Shown: piece by piece, positions 1-8,153 of the stretch
How positions within the stretch are numbered: position 1 is the first letter of the stretch
Layout: each line of letters starts with the position of its first letter
Source: Tautonia sociabilis
GTDB lineage: Bacteria; Planctomycetota; Planctomycetia; Isosphaerales; Isosphaeraceae
Assembly: GCF_003977685.1 (NCBI RefSeq)
Contig: NZ_RYZH01000002.1
Coordinates: forward strand, 62,001-126,000
DNA: 64,000 nt
Direction: 5' to 3'
Made by a program: the position numbers and the translations under genes
The notes under the pieces: model-generated
What the model saw: only the letters and a program-made list of their open reading frames with translations
Databases searched by the model: none
What the model was told of the DNA's origin: nothing

Positions 1-2
1 CG

Positions 3-347
3 CTCAACGGATGGGCGAACGCCAAATACCGCGTCCATGGCAAGTCCATGGCCGACTGCAGCCTGGGCATCGGCATGGTGGTCCTGCGGAAGGCGAGGCG
101 AGGGGAAGACCCGGGGCAGATCGATGGGGTGACCACGGACGTCCTCGCCGCGCTACAGCGGCTCCAGAAGGGGGCTGCCAGGGGGAGGGGCGCGTTCGAG
201 CTGGCGCGGGGGCTGAAGGTGTTCGACGGGAACCTCCTCTACGTAATCAAGCCCGTCGGGCGGCGCTTCTGGTCCGCGACGGCCGCGCTCAACGACGCCG
301 ACGAAATCGCGGGCACGATCCTCATGCGATCCGAGGGGGATGCATGA
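3..347 (+). CDS. C-terminal part of an unrecognised protein (gene begins before the window)
   Basis: An open frame enters from the left edge and ends with a TGA that overlaps the ATG of the next gene (ATGA at 344-347), so the two genes are probably co-transcribed and translationally coupled. About 114 residues are visible. They are mixed alpha/beta in character and end with RRFWSATAALNDADEIAG, a stretch that looks conserved but that I cannot assign to a family. The position just upstream of a PD-(D/E)XK-like protein and a restriction-modification gene suggests a role in DNA restriction or modification, but this is inference from context only. The N-terminus and any catalytic domain lie outside the window. 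Confidence 0.55.
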   Translation, partial: LNGWANAKYRVHGKSMADCSLGIGMVVLRKARRGEDPGQIDGVTTDVLAALQRLQKGAARGRGAFELARGLKVFDGNLLYVIKPVGRRFWSATAALNDADEIAGTILMRSEGDA

Positions 348-1078
348 CGATCGGCGACAGCAGTGCCTGGGACGACTTCATCGCCCAGGGAGGGGTGGGG
401 ACCGTGATCGGCCTCGTGCTCGAATCCTGGGCCTTGATCGCGCCCCCGGCGCCGGACGAGCTGGAGGAGGACACGTCCATCCGGCTCTACGCGGCGATGG
501 TCAGGAAGCGAGACCGCCAGGCCCACCGGTTCCTGATCCGCTACGAGGACGTGGAGATCGACGTTGACCTGGCGAAGGAGACGGGGAGGAAGGACATCGT
601 CTTCTTCCCCGGCCACGACGGCGACCTGTATTTCTGCCTGGAGGCCAAGCGGCTCAACGCCAGGGTCAAGGGGGTGATGAAGTCGCTGGCCGATGAGTAC
701 GTGAAGGAGGGAATGCAGCGCTTCGTGGACGGCAAGTACGGCCGCCACGTCCACCACGGCGGCATGCTGGGCTACGTCCTGGACGGCGACGTGCCCAGGG
801 CGATGCGCAACGTCCTGTCCAATATTCGCACGAATCATGCGGCCTTGGGAATGGACCCGCCAGGTGAGTGGGTAGAGTCGCGAAGCCACCCGGGTGACGA
901 CCGCGCAAAAGAATCGGAACACCGGCGTGCGCAGGGCGCGCAGCGATTCTTGCTGCATCACCAGTTCGTCTCGGCCCGGACCACAGCGACCCCAGCCACA
1001 ACGGTGTCGGAAGTGGCGCCGAATCGGCCGTCCCCAGCCCGGCGTAAGCGAGATTCGGGAGAAGGGGGAATCCAATGA
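344..1078 (+). CDS. Hypothetical protein with PD-(D/E)XK nuclease-like core
   Basis: The protein has 244 residues. The ATG at 344 overlaps the previous stop; the longer open frame upstream of it is only a shadow of the previous gene. The middle contains RKDIVFFPG followed about 10 residues later by YFCLEAKRL. This D...(E)xK spacing on predicted strands is what a restriction-endonuclease-like fold shows, so a nuclease role is plausible. The C-terminal third is low in complexity and rich in Arg, Ala and Thr, but contains FLLHHQFVSA, a hydrophobic run that could be a genuine terminal strand. It lies 38 bases before the type IIL restriction-modification gene. I cannot name a family, and a non-catalytic accessory role in the restriction system is equally possible. 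Confidence 0.5.
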   Translation: MTIGDSSAWDDFIAQGGVGTVIGLVLESWALIAPPAPDELEEDTSIRLYAAMVRKRDRQAHRFLIRYEDVEIDVDLAKETGRKDIVFFPGHDGDLYFCLEAKRLNARVKGVMKSLADEYVKEGMQRFVDGKYGRHVHHGGMLGYVLDGDVPRAMRNVLSNIRTNHAALGMDPPGEWVESRSHPGDDRAKESEHRRAQGAQRFLLHHQFVSARTTATPATTVSEVAPNRPSPARRKRDSGEGGIQ

Positions 1079-1116
1079 TATTAGCGCAATTATTATCATA
1101 TAGGACTCAATGAAGC

Positions 1117-4017
1117 ATGACGACCGCCGCCGTTGAGCCGATCCTCCGATTCATCGAGTACGCCCGAACCCTGAAAGGGGACGAGAAGGGCGAGGCGCAG
1201 GTGTTTTGCGACCGCCTGTTCCAAGCGTTTGGCCATGGCGGCTACAAGGAAGCAGGGGCCACGCTCGAGTTCCGCGTGAAGGGGGCGAAGAGCACGAAGT
1301 TCGCCGACCTGCTTTGGCGGCCCCGGCTGCTCATGGAGATGAAGAAACGCGGCGAGAAGCTCCAGAAGCACTACACGCAGGCGTTTGAATACTGGCTCCA
1401 GCTCGTCCCTCAGCGCCCCAAGTATGTGGTGCTCTGCAACTTCGACGAATTCTGGATCTACGACTTCGACTCCCAGCTCAATGACCCGGTGGATGTGGTC
1501 GCCCTGGACGAGCTTCCCCAGCGGTACACGGCCTTCAACTTCCTCTTCCCCGTCGAGAAGAAGCCGCAGTTCGGCAACAACCGCGTGGATGTCACGCGGG
1601 CGGCGGCGGCGAACGTGGCGGGCGTGTTCAACGCGCTGGTGGCGCGGGGCGAGGACCGGGAACAGGCCCAGCGGTTCGCCCTGCAATGCGTGGTGGCGAT
1701 GTTCTCCGAGGACGCGGAGTTGCTGCCGCGCGGGCTGTTCAGCGAATTGCTCGACGAATGCAAGCGCGGCGAGAGCACCTACGACCTGGTCGGCGGCCTG
1801 TTCCGGCAGATGAACTCGCAGTCCCCGGCCAAGGGCGGGCGGTTCAAGGGCGTGCGCTACTTCAACGGCGGCATCTTCCAGACGGTCAACCCGCTGGAGC
1901 TGGTGCCGGAGGAGGTCGACCTGCTGCTCAAGGCCGCCGAGGAGAACTGGAGCAAGGTCCAGCCGCCCATCTTCGGCACGCTCTTCCAGAGCAGCATGGG
2001 CAAGGAACGGCGGCACGCCTTCGGGGCGCATTTCACCTCGGAGGCGGATATCCAGAAGGTGGTGCTGCCGACTATCGTCAGGCCGTGGCGGGAGCGGATC
2101 GAGGCGGCGAAGACGCTGAAAGAGCTTCGCGCCCTGCTGGAAGAGCTGCGGAGCTTCCGAGTGCTCGATCCGGCCTGTGGCAGCGGGAACTTCCTCTATG
2201 TCGCCTTCCGGGAGCTGAAGCGGCTGGAATTGAGCCTCATGGCGAAGATTCACGCCGAGTTCGGCAGGAAGGCACAGCAGTCGGTCGGCACCCGCTCCCT
2301 GGTCAGCATCAAGCAGTTCTTCGGCATCGACAAGGAAGAGTTCGCCGTGGAGCTGGCGAAGGTCACGCTCATGATCGCCAAAGAGCTGGCGATCGACGAG
2401 AGCCAGGCGTGGATCGACAGCGAGCAGCTGGACCTGCCCATCGAATTCGACGCGGCTCTGCCGCTTGACAACCTGGACGACAACATCAAGGCCAATGACG
2501 CGCTGTTCTGCGAATGGCCCGAGGCCGACGCCATCGTGGGCAACCCGCCATTCCAGTCCAAGAACAAGATGCAAGGCGAGTATGGCCCCGCCTACCTGAA
2601 CCGCCTGCGAGACGCCTACCCGTGCGTTCCGGGCCGCGCCGATTACTGCGTGTACTGGTTCCGCCGGGCCCACGACGAACTGCCCGCCGGAGGCCATGCC
2701 GGGTTGGTCGGCACGAACACCATCCGCCAGAACTATTCCCGCGAAGGGGGGCTGGATTACATCGTCGGCAACGGCGGGACGATCACCGAGGCGGTTTCTA
2801 CGCAGGTGTGGTCGGGTGACGCGGTGGTTCACGTCTCCATCGCCAACTGGGTCAAGGGCGATGCGCCGGGCAAGAAAAAGCTGTTTACTCAGCTCGGCGA
2901 CCTGCGGGAAAGCCCCTGGGAAGTGGTCGAGTTGGACGAGATCAGTCCCGCCTTGTCCGCCTCGTTCGACGTGACGCAGGCCCAGCGTCTGCGAGCGAAC
3001 ATCGACTCCGGGGCGTGCTACCAAGGGCAGACGCACGGGCATGAGGGGTTTTTGCTGAGTCCGGCGGAGGCCGCCGGTCTACTCCAAGCCTCGGCAGAGA
3101 ACGCCGAAGTCCTGCTCCCGTACCTGACGGGGGATGACCTGCTCTCACACCAGCCGCCGGCCCCGCAACGCTATGTCATCGACCTCCAACCGCGCGACAT
3201 CCTGACTGCGGGGCAGTACCCGAAGCTGATCGAGCGGCTGAAGGCGACGGTGCTACCCGCCCGCGAAGCGGCTGCCGAGGAAGAGGCGAAGAGGAACAAG
3301 CGGGCGCTGGATGCGAACCCGAAGGCGAAGGTGAACCAGCACCATCGAAACTTCCTGAATAAGTGGTGGCTGCTGTCCTATCCCCGCCCCGAGCTGATCT
3401 CGAAGATTGCAGCCATGCCACGCTATATCGCCTGCGCCAGGGTGACGAAGCGGCCCATCTTCGAGTTCGTGGACAAGGGCATCCGCCCTAGCGACGCCCT
3501 CCAACTTTTTCCGCTGCCCGATGACTACTCGTTCGGCATCCTGCAAAGCGGCATCCACTGGTCCTGGTTCATCGCCCGCTGCTCCACGCTCAAGGGGGAT
3601 TTCCGCTACACTTCCGACACCGTGTTCGACACCTTCCCCTGGCCGCAGGAGCCCACGATCCCGCAGGTGAAGAAAGTGGCCGAGGCCGCCGTTGCCCTCC
3701 GGCAGTTGCGCCGGAATGTCATGGCCGAGAATCAGTGGAGCCTGCGCCAGCTGTACCGCACGCTGGACACGCCCGGCCAGAACCCGTTGCGGGCGGCCCA
3801 ACAAGCGCTCGATGCGGCGGTGCGCTCCGCCTACGGCATGAAGGCGAAGGGTGACCCACTCGCGTTTCTATTGGCATTGAACGGGGAGCTCGCGGACAAG
3901 GAAGTGTCGATGAAACCGGTCGCCGGACCGGGACTGCCTACTTCGGTAAAGGACGTCGCACCGTTCATCACCGCGGATTGCATCAAGGGTGGCCGTGAAT
4001 CGCGGTACGGCCGATGA
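1117..4017 (+). CDS. Type IIL (MmeI-like) fused restriction endonuclease/adenine-N6 methyltransferase
   Basis: This 966-residue single-chain restriction-modification enzyme would methylate adenine in its site and cut unmodified DNA at a distance. The order of parts fits the MmeI family. An N-terminal nuclease core has FADLLWRP followed by LLMEMKKRG (D...ExK, about residues 67-80). A helical connector follows, with RHAFGAHFTSEADIQKV. The methyltransferase core has motif I DPACGSGNF (about residue 350) and motif IV NPPF (about residue 477), the signature of an amino-methyltransferase. A long C-terminal target-recognition region carries DTFPWPQ and ends with a helical segment that includes SAYGMKAKGDPLAFLLALNGEL. 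Length is normal for the family (about 920-1000). The upstream 38 bases are AT-rich, fitting its own promoter. No frameshift is seen, so it is probably active. Recognition sequence cannot be predicted by eye. Confidence 0.9.
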   Translation: MTTAAVEPILRFIEYARTLKGDEKGEAQVFCDRLFQAFGHGGYKEAGATLEFRVKGAKSTKFADLLWRPRLLMEMKKRGEKLQKHYTQAFEYWLQLVPQRPKYVVLCNFDEFWIYDFDSQLNDPVDVVALDELPQRYTAFNFLFPVEKKPQFGNNRVDVTRAAAANVAGVFNALVARGEDREQAQRFALQCVVAMFSEDAELLPRGLFSELLDECKRGESTYDLVGGLFRQMNSQSPAKGGRFKGVRYFNGGIFQTVNPLELVPEEVDLLLKAAEENWSKVQPPIFGTLFQSSMGKERRHAFGAHFTSEADIQKVVLPTIVRPWRERIEAAKTLKELRALLEELRSFRVLDPACGSGNFLYVAFRELKRLELSLMAKIHAEFGRKAQQSVGTRSLVSIKQFFGIDKEEFAVELAKVTLMIAKELAIDESQAWIDSEQLDLPIEFDAALPLDNLDDNIKANDALFCEWPEADAIVGNPPFQSKNKMQGEYGPAYLNRLRDAYPCVPGRADYCVYWFRRAHDELPAGGHAGLVGTNTIRQNYSREGGLDYIVGNGGTITEAVSTQVWSGDAVVHVSIANWVKGDAPGKKKLFTQLGDLRESPWEVVELDEISPALSASFDVTQAQRLRANIDSGACYQGQTHGHEGFLLSPAEAAGLLQASAENAEVLLPYLTGDDLLSHQPPAPQRYVIDLQPRDILTAGQYPKLIERLKATVLPAREAAAEEEAKRNKRALDANPKAKVNQHHRNFLNKWWLLSYPRPELISKIAAMPRYIACARVTKRPIFEFVDKGIRPSDALQLFPLPDDYSFGILQSGIHWSWFIARCSTLKGDFRYTSDTVFDTFPWPQEPTIPQVKKVAEAAVALRQLRRNVMAENQWSLRQLYRTLDTPGQNPLRAAQQALDAAVRSAYGMKAKGDPLAFLLALNGELADKEVSMKPVAGPGLPTSVKDVAPFITADCIKGGRESRYGR

Positions 4018-4024
4018 AATCCGG

Positions 4025-4537
4025 TCAACCGATCCTCAGTGAGCAATTGCCTCGTTGTCCGCAAGACCGACACAGGTTCGGCTTCGGTCGGACGGGGAGG
4101 GGGCGGTGAAGCTGCATGCGGGCCTCCCGAATCTGGCCGGCAAGGTCCAGGACCCAGGCCCGGAGCTTCGCCTCGTTCTCGATCCGGTGCCGCTCGCCGG
4201 TCCCGAGCACCACGTAGCCGTAGGGCGGCCGGACGCCGTAGCGTTCTTCGATGAGCAGGAAGTAGGCCCCCATCTGGGCGATGTGCCCGGGCCAGAGCCG
4301 CTTGGCCGACTTCCACTCCTCCGGGACCACCGTCTTGCCTATACGCACGATCCGGTCCGGGCGGCCTGCAAGCCGGTAGCGAGTCGAGTAGAGGCTGACG
4401 TCGTCGAGGGCGAGCGTCTGTCCCGAAGCGAGGCCGCGGGCCTCCCGCATCCTCCAGGCGGCGATGACGAGGAGCACGCCGGCCAGGAGGACGCAAAGGG
4501 CGATCGGCCATAGCGGGAGTGATTGGTCGGGTATCAT
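4025..4537 (-). CDS. Membrane-anchored Cas4-like nuclease, C-terminal half
   Basis: The protein has 170 residues if it starts at the ATG at 4537, which overlaps the upstream gene's stop as ATGA; an in-frame ATG at 4552 is the alternative. A single membrane helix near the N-terminus (WPIALCVLLAGVLLVIAAW) is followed by the second half of a Cas4/RecB-type PD-(D/E)XK fold. Visible elements are GRPDRIV (metal-binding Asp), PEEWKSAK (ExK), HIAQMGAYFLL (QxxxY-like) and a C-terminal CRSCGQRGNC triplet of cysteines that in Cas4 proteins bind an Fe-S cluster together with one N-terminal Cys. That first Cys is absent here but present in the partner gene immediately upstream (4534-4806). The two products probably assemble into one nuclease at the membrane. 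No CRISPR array or other cas gene is nearby, so a CRISPR role is unlikely. Confidence 0.75.
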   Translation of the reverse strand: MIPDQSLPLWPIALCVLLAGVLLVIAAWRMREARGLASGQTLALDDVSLYSTRYRLAGRPDRIVRIGKTVVPEEWKSAKRLWPGHIAQMGAYFLLIEERYGVRPPYGYVVLGTGERHRIENEAKLRAWVLDLAGQIREARMQLHRPLPVRPKPNLCRSCGQRGNCSLRIG

Positions 4538-4806
4538 CGGCCGAGGATCCACAGGACGAAGAGGAGGATCAGGCCGGCGGCGATCACCTTCTGCCCGATC
4601 TGGAGCAGCCTGCCCGCGGTTCGCTCCGCTGTTTGCTTGCGTTCATGGTGTCGACTTCCGGACCTGAGGGCCGTCTGGTTCCCTGGTTCGAGGCCCAGGC
4701 CATACTCCAGCCGCCACTGCTCGGGGCAGAAGACGAAGGTCCCGATTTCGTGCGCCGACACCACGTCCAGCGAATCGTCATGCGGTTCAAAGATTTGCGT
4801 CGCCAT
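4534..4806 (-). CDS. Membrane-anchored Cas4-like nuclease, N-terminal half
   Basis: The protein has 90 residues. The ATG at 4806 is preferred over longer upstream frames, which run into the operator repeats of the divergent fic gene. It contains the conserved opening of Cas4-like nucleases: SAHEIGTFVFCPEQWRLEYG, with the single N-terminal cluster Cys in FCPEQW, then GSRHHERK, which carries the His of RecB motif I. It ends in a C-terminal membrane helix (VIAAGLILLFVLWILGR). The remaining active-site residues (Asp, ExK, QxxxY) and three cysteines are in the overlapping downstream gene. Each half therefore has its own membrane segment, placed where the two halves would be joined. Whether the split is an old adaptation or a recent gene fission cannot be told from one sequence. 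Confidence 0.7.
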   Translation of the reverse strand: MATQIFEPHDDSLDVVSAHEIGTFVFCPEQWRLEYGLGLEPGNQTALRSGSRHHERKQTAERTAGRLLQIGQKVIAAGLILLFVLWILGR

Positions 4807-4887
4807 CGGCCCCTCGCCCCTCCCTAAGTTAAGCACTTCTGATAGGACCATAATTGCCAGCAAAGTCGAGCGGAAGCTGAGGGGTGC

Positions 4888-4985
4888 TGCGGAGATTCGC
4901 GCGGCTATTCTCCGCAATGCCTGCGGAGAAAGCTTGCCCTTGCGGAGAATCCGGGCTAGTATCCTCCGCAAGAGATGCGGAGAAT
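4888..4985. promoter_or_regulatory. Six-copy TGCGGAGAAT operator-like array upstream of fic
   Basis: Six copies of the decamer TGCGGAGAAT, allowing one or two mismatches, occur at 4888, 4907 (reverse), 4922, 4941, 4961 (reverse) and 4976. The +,-,+ triplet repeats with a period of 53-54 bases, so the array is two degenerate tandem units each containing an inverted pair plus a direct copy. The last copy ends three bases before the proposed GTG of fic. The spacing and symmetry point to a cooperative operator. The Fic protein itself has a C-terminal winged-helix-like segment, so autoregulation is the simplest explanation. The array also lies in the promoter region of the divergent Cas4-like pair. 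Confidence 0.7.
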
Positions 4986-4988
4986 TGC

Positions 4989-6095
4989 GTGTACATCCAC
5001 CTGAAGACCGACTGGCCAAAGTTCCATTGGGACGAGGAGAAAACCTCCGCCCCGCTCGCCGCGGTGCGCCATCGGCAGGGACGGCTCATCGGGCGGATGG
5101 AGGCCCTTGGCTTCCGGCTGCGCGAGGAGGCGGTCCTCGACACCCTGACCCAGGACGTCCTGAAGTCGAGCGAGATCGAGGGCGAGATCCTCGACCGGGA
5201 CCAGGTGCGTTCGTCGATCGCCCGCCGTCTGGGGATGGATATCGGCGCGCTCACGCCCGCCGAGCGGGATGTCGAAGGCATGGTCGAGATGATGCTCGAC
5301 GCCACCCAGCATTACGACCGGCCCCTGAACGAGGATCGCCTGTTCGGCTGGCACGCGGCCCTGTTCCCGGCCGGGCGCAGCGGGACGCACCGGATCAGGG
5401 TCGGCACCTGGCGGGACGACGGCTCCGGCCCGACGCACGTCGTGTCGGGCCCGGTCGGCAAGGAGCGGGTGCATTACGAGGCGCCGGAGGCCGCCCGGGT
5501 CGGCCGGGAGATGGCCGCGTTCCTCGCCTGGTATAATGGCCCGTCCGGCATCGACGCGGTGCTGAAGGCGGCCCTGGCCCATCTCTGGTTCGTGACCATC
5601 CACCCGTTCGACGACGGCAACGGCCGCATCGCCCGGGCCATCGCCGACATGGCCCTGGCCCGCTCGGAGGGGAGCCCCAGCCGCTTCTACAGCATGTCGG
5701 CGCAGATCCGGGCCGAGAGGAGCGACTACTACGCCATCCTGGAGCGCACCCAGAAGGGGACGCTCGACGCCACCGGCTGGATCGGATGGTTCCTCGGCTG
5801 CCTGGACAGGGCGATCGACGGGGCGGAGGCGACGCTCGGCCGGGTCCTGAAGAAGGCCAGGTTCTGGGAGGAACACGCGAGCGAGTCGCTGAACGACCGT
5901 CAACGCAAGGTCCTTAACCGGTTGCTCGACGGGTTCGAGGGGAAGCTGACCTCCTCGAAATGGGCGGCACTCGCCAAGTGTTCCCAGGATACAGCATATC
6001 GCGACATCCTCGACTTGGTGGGCAGGCGGATCCTGACGAAGGACCCCTTCGGGGGGAGGAGCACGAGTTACTCGCTCACGGACCCCGACAGTTGA
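4989..6095 (+). CDS. Fic family protein with DUF4172-type N-terminus and C-terminal helix-turn-helix
   Basis: Fic enzymes transfer AMP or related groups from nucleotides to hydroxyl side chains of target proteins. The start chosen is GTG at 4989 (368 residues), because VYIHLKTDWPKFHWD is the typical opening of the DUF4172 domain; earlier in-frame codons fall inside the repeat array. The Fic core is complete, with TIHPFDDGNGRIAR (catalytic His and the anion-binding loop) near residues 203-216. An N-terminal inhibitory-type motif SSEIEGE is present near residue 60, so activity is likely held in check in cis. The last roughly 80 residues (LNDRQRKVLNRLLDG... SSKWAALAKCSQDTAYRDI) look like a winged helix that could bind the array upstream. 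It is oriented away from the Cas4-like pair and is followed by the SIS-HAD operon after about 100 bases. Confidence 0.88.
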   Translation: MYIHLKTDWPKFHWDEEKTSAPLAAVRHRQGRLIGRMEALGFRLREEAVLDTLTQDVLKSSEIEGEILDRDQVRSSIARRLGMDIGALTPAERDVEGMVEMMLDATQHYDRPLNEDRLFGWHAALFPAGRSGTHRIRVGTWRDDGSGPTHVVSGPVGKERVHYEAPEAARVGREMAAFLAWYNGPSGIDAVLKAALAHLWFVTIHPFDDGNGRIARAIADMALARSEGSPSRFYSMSAQIRAERSDYYAILERTQKGTLDATGWIGWFLGCLDRAIDGAEATLGRVLKKARFWEEHASESLNDRQRKVLNRLLDGFEGKLTSSKWAALAKCSQDTAYRDILDLVGRRILTKDPFGGRSTSYSLTDPDS

Positions 6096-6197
6096 CACTT
6101 GCGGCCACGCGACTCGTCTGGCATTTTGTACACATTGCCGAGCGGTAGCACGCGGGGGACTCGGGCAGACCGGAATAAGAAGAGGTGGGGAAAATTC

Positions 6198-8153
6198 GTG
6201 GGCAAGCCGTATGAAGGTGAACTTGAAGTCCTCTCCCGAACCTACGAGTGGGCGCTGCAGGCGGAGGTGGGAGACCTGGAGGCGGCGGTGCGGCGTCTCT
6301 CGAAAGACCCGCTGATCGTCGTCGGCTCGGGCGGCTCGCTGACGGCCGCCCACTTCGCCTGCTACCTGCATTCGCTCTTCACCGGCCGGCTCGCCCGTGC
6401 GATGACCCCCTACGAACTGCTCAGCTCGCCGGTGCATCTCGGCGAGCTCGGCGTGCTCCTCCTCACGGCCGGGGGCAGCAACCCCGACATCCTCGGGTGC
6501 CTGGAATCCTGCGTCGCCCGCTCGCCCAAGCACCTGTCGGCCGTATGCACGCGGCTGGACACTCCGCTCGCGGCCCTTGCAAGCGATGCTGGCTGGGTCT
6601 CGTTCCACGAATTCGGCCTCCCGTCCGTCAAGGATGGCTTCCTCGCGACGAACTCGCTGCTCGCCACCTGCGTCCTGCTCGCCCGGGCCTATCGCCGACA
6701 GCCTGACGGGCACATGCCGTTGCCGCCCCGTCTCGAAGACCTCGCACACCCGGGCCGGGACGCATCCGCCTTCCGGGCGGCCCTCTCGGAGGCCTGTCGG
6801 CCGCTCTGGGACCGATCGACCCTGGTGGTGCTCCACGGCCAGGTGGCGCATGCCGGCGCCGTCGACCTCGAATCCAAGTTCACCGAGGCGGCGCTGGGCC
6901 AGGTACAGCCGGCGGATTATCGGAATTTCGCGCATGGGAGGCATCACTGGCTCGCCAAGCACGGCGCCACGAGCGGGGTGATCTCGCTGGCCTCGCACCG
7001 GGACATGCCGCTCGCCAAGAAGACCATCTCGCTCATCCCCGAGGACGTCCCGGTCGTTCAGCTGGACGTAGGGGACGGGATCCACGGGAGTCTCCGCGCG
7101 ATCGTCTTATCGCTCTACATCGCCGGCGAGGCGGGCCTTGCCCGCCGGATCGACCCGGGGAGGCCGAGCGTCCCCACGTTCGGGCGTCGACTCTATCACC
7201 TGAACGCGGGCTACGCGGGGCGTGCCCGATCGCTCCCGGCGGCCGAAGCGGCCGCGATTTCCCGCAAGGCGGGCGCGTCCACCGCGACGCTGCAGGCCCG
7301 GGGAGAGCTGCCCCCCTGGAGGGAGGCTTACGCCACGTTCCGGGGAGAGCTGGAGGGGAAGGAATTCCGCGCCGTCGTGTTCGATTACGACGGTACGCTC
7401 TGCGATGCGGCCGAGCGCTACGACGGGCCGGGGCCGGCCGTCACGCAGATGATGACCGAGCTCCTCCGGGCGGGCGTCCAGGTGGGGATCGCCACCGGCC
7501 GGGGGAAGTCGGTGCGGAAGGATCTCCTGGCCCGGATCGAGAGCCCCGCCCTGAGGGCCAGGGTACTCATCGGGTACCACAACGGTGCCGAGATCGGCAC
7601 GCTGGCCGACGATTCGCAGCCTCCCCCCGGCCGAAGACTCGACGAATCGCTCGAGGAGATCAACGCCCTGCTCGCTTCCGACGCCCGCCTCGTGGCGTTG
7701 GCCAAGATCGAGGCGGGCTCCAAGCAGCTGACACTCGAGTTTCGGGATTGTACGGCCGCGGAGGAGGTCTGGGAATCCGTGCAGCAAGGCCTGTCCCGGT
7801 GCCAGGCCGCCGGGGTCACCGCGCTGCGGTCGAGCCATTCGGTGGACATCCTGGCGCCCGGGACCACGAAGCGCCGGGTCGTCGATGCGATCCGGCGATC
7901 GTTCGGATCAGGGACGTCGCCCGTCCCCGTGCTCACCATCGGCGATCGGGGCCGCTGGCCGGGCAACGACTTCGCCCTGCTGCAGGAGCCGTTCTCCTTG
8001 AGCGTCGACGACGTTTCCGCCGACCCTTCGACCTGCTGGAACCTGGCGAGCCCGGGGAATCGTTGCGCCGCCGCCCTCCGGGAGTATTTCCGATCCATGC
8101 GCCTCGGCGACGGCTTCGTCGCCCTGAATCTGGGCTCGGGAGGTGGCCGGTGA
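6198..8153 (+). CDS. SIS-domain / HAD-phosphatase fusion protein
   Basis: The protein has 651 residues. The start chosen is GTG at 6198, preceded by AGAGGTGGGG; an in-frame ATG at 6099 is possible but lies in sequence with no protein character. The N-terminal half is a sugar-isomerase (SIS) fold that binds phosphosugars, with IVVGSGGSLTAAHFACYL near residues 40-57, LLLTAGGSNPD and a second lobe containing HGRHHWL. The C-terminal half is a Cof-type HAD phosphatase: FDYDGTLCD (nucleophile and acid/base Asp, about residue 394), GIATGRGKSV and TIGDRGRWPGNDFALL (metal-binding Asp). The pairing suggests recognition or isomerisation of a phosphosugar with dephosphorylation of a related product. It is the first gene of the conflict-type operon; its stop overlaps the start of the phosphoribosyltransferase (GTGA at 8150). 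Confidence 0.85.
   Translation: MGKPYEGELEVLSRTYEWALQAEVGDLEAAVRRLSKDPLIVVGSGGSLTAAHFACYLHSLFTGRLARAMTPYELLSSPVHLGELGVLLLTAGGSNPDILGCLESCVARSPKHLSAVCTRLDTPLAALASDAGWVSFHEFGLPSVKDGFLATNSLLATCVLLARAYRRQPDGHMPLPPRLEDLAHPGRDASAFRAALSEACRPLWDRSTLVVLHGQVAHAGAVDLESKFTEAALGQVQPADYRNFAHGRHHWLAKHGATSGVISLASHRDMPLAKKTISLIPEDVPVVQLDVGDGIHGSLRAIVLSLYIAGEAGLARRIDPGRPSVPTFGRRLYHLNAGYAGRARSLPAAEAAAISRKAGASTATLQARGELPPWREAYATFRGELEGKEFRAVVFDYDGTLCDAAERYDGPGPAVTQMMTELLRAGVQVGIATGRGKSVRKDLLARIESPALRARVLIGYHNGAEIGTLADDSQPPPGRRLDESLEEINALLASDARLVALAKIEAGSKQLTLEFRDCTAAEEVWESVQQGLSRCQAAGVTALRSSHSVDILAPGTTKRRVVDAIRRSFGSGTSPVPVLTIGDRGRWPGNDFALLQEPFSLSVDDVSADPSTCWNLASPGNRCAAALREYFRSMRLGDGFVALNLGSGGGR

Noticed and set aside
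239-1099. 286-codon reverse frame at the left end
   Set aside because: It is the antisense shadow of the PD-(D/E)XK-like gene, without domains or a ribosome-binding site.
4025-4806. Treating the Cas4-like pair as one frameshifted pseudogene
   Set aside because: Each part has its own membrane helix, a coupled ATGA start/stop and an intact motif set up to the split. A simple frameshift would not leave two membrane helices at the join.
4888-4985. Possible short CRISPR-like array (repeated boxes at regular spacing)
   Set aside because: Boxes are only 10 bases, alternate in orientation and the units are degenerate; no spacers or cas genes. It fits an operator array better, and the Cas4-like genes nearby are not of CRISPR type.
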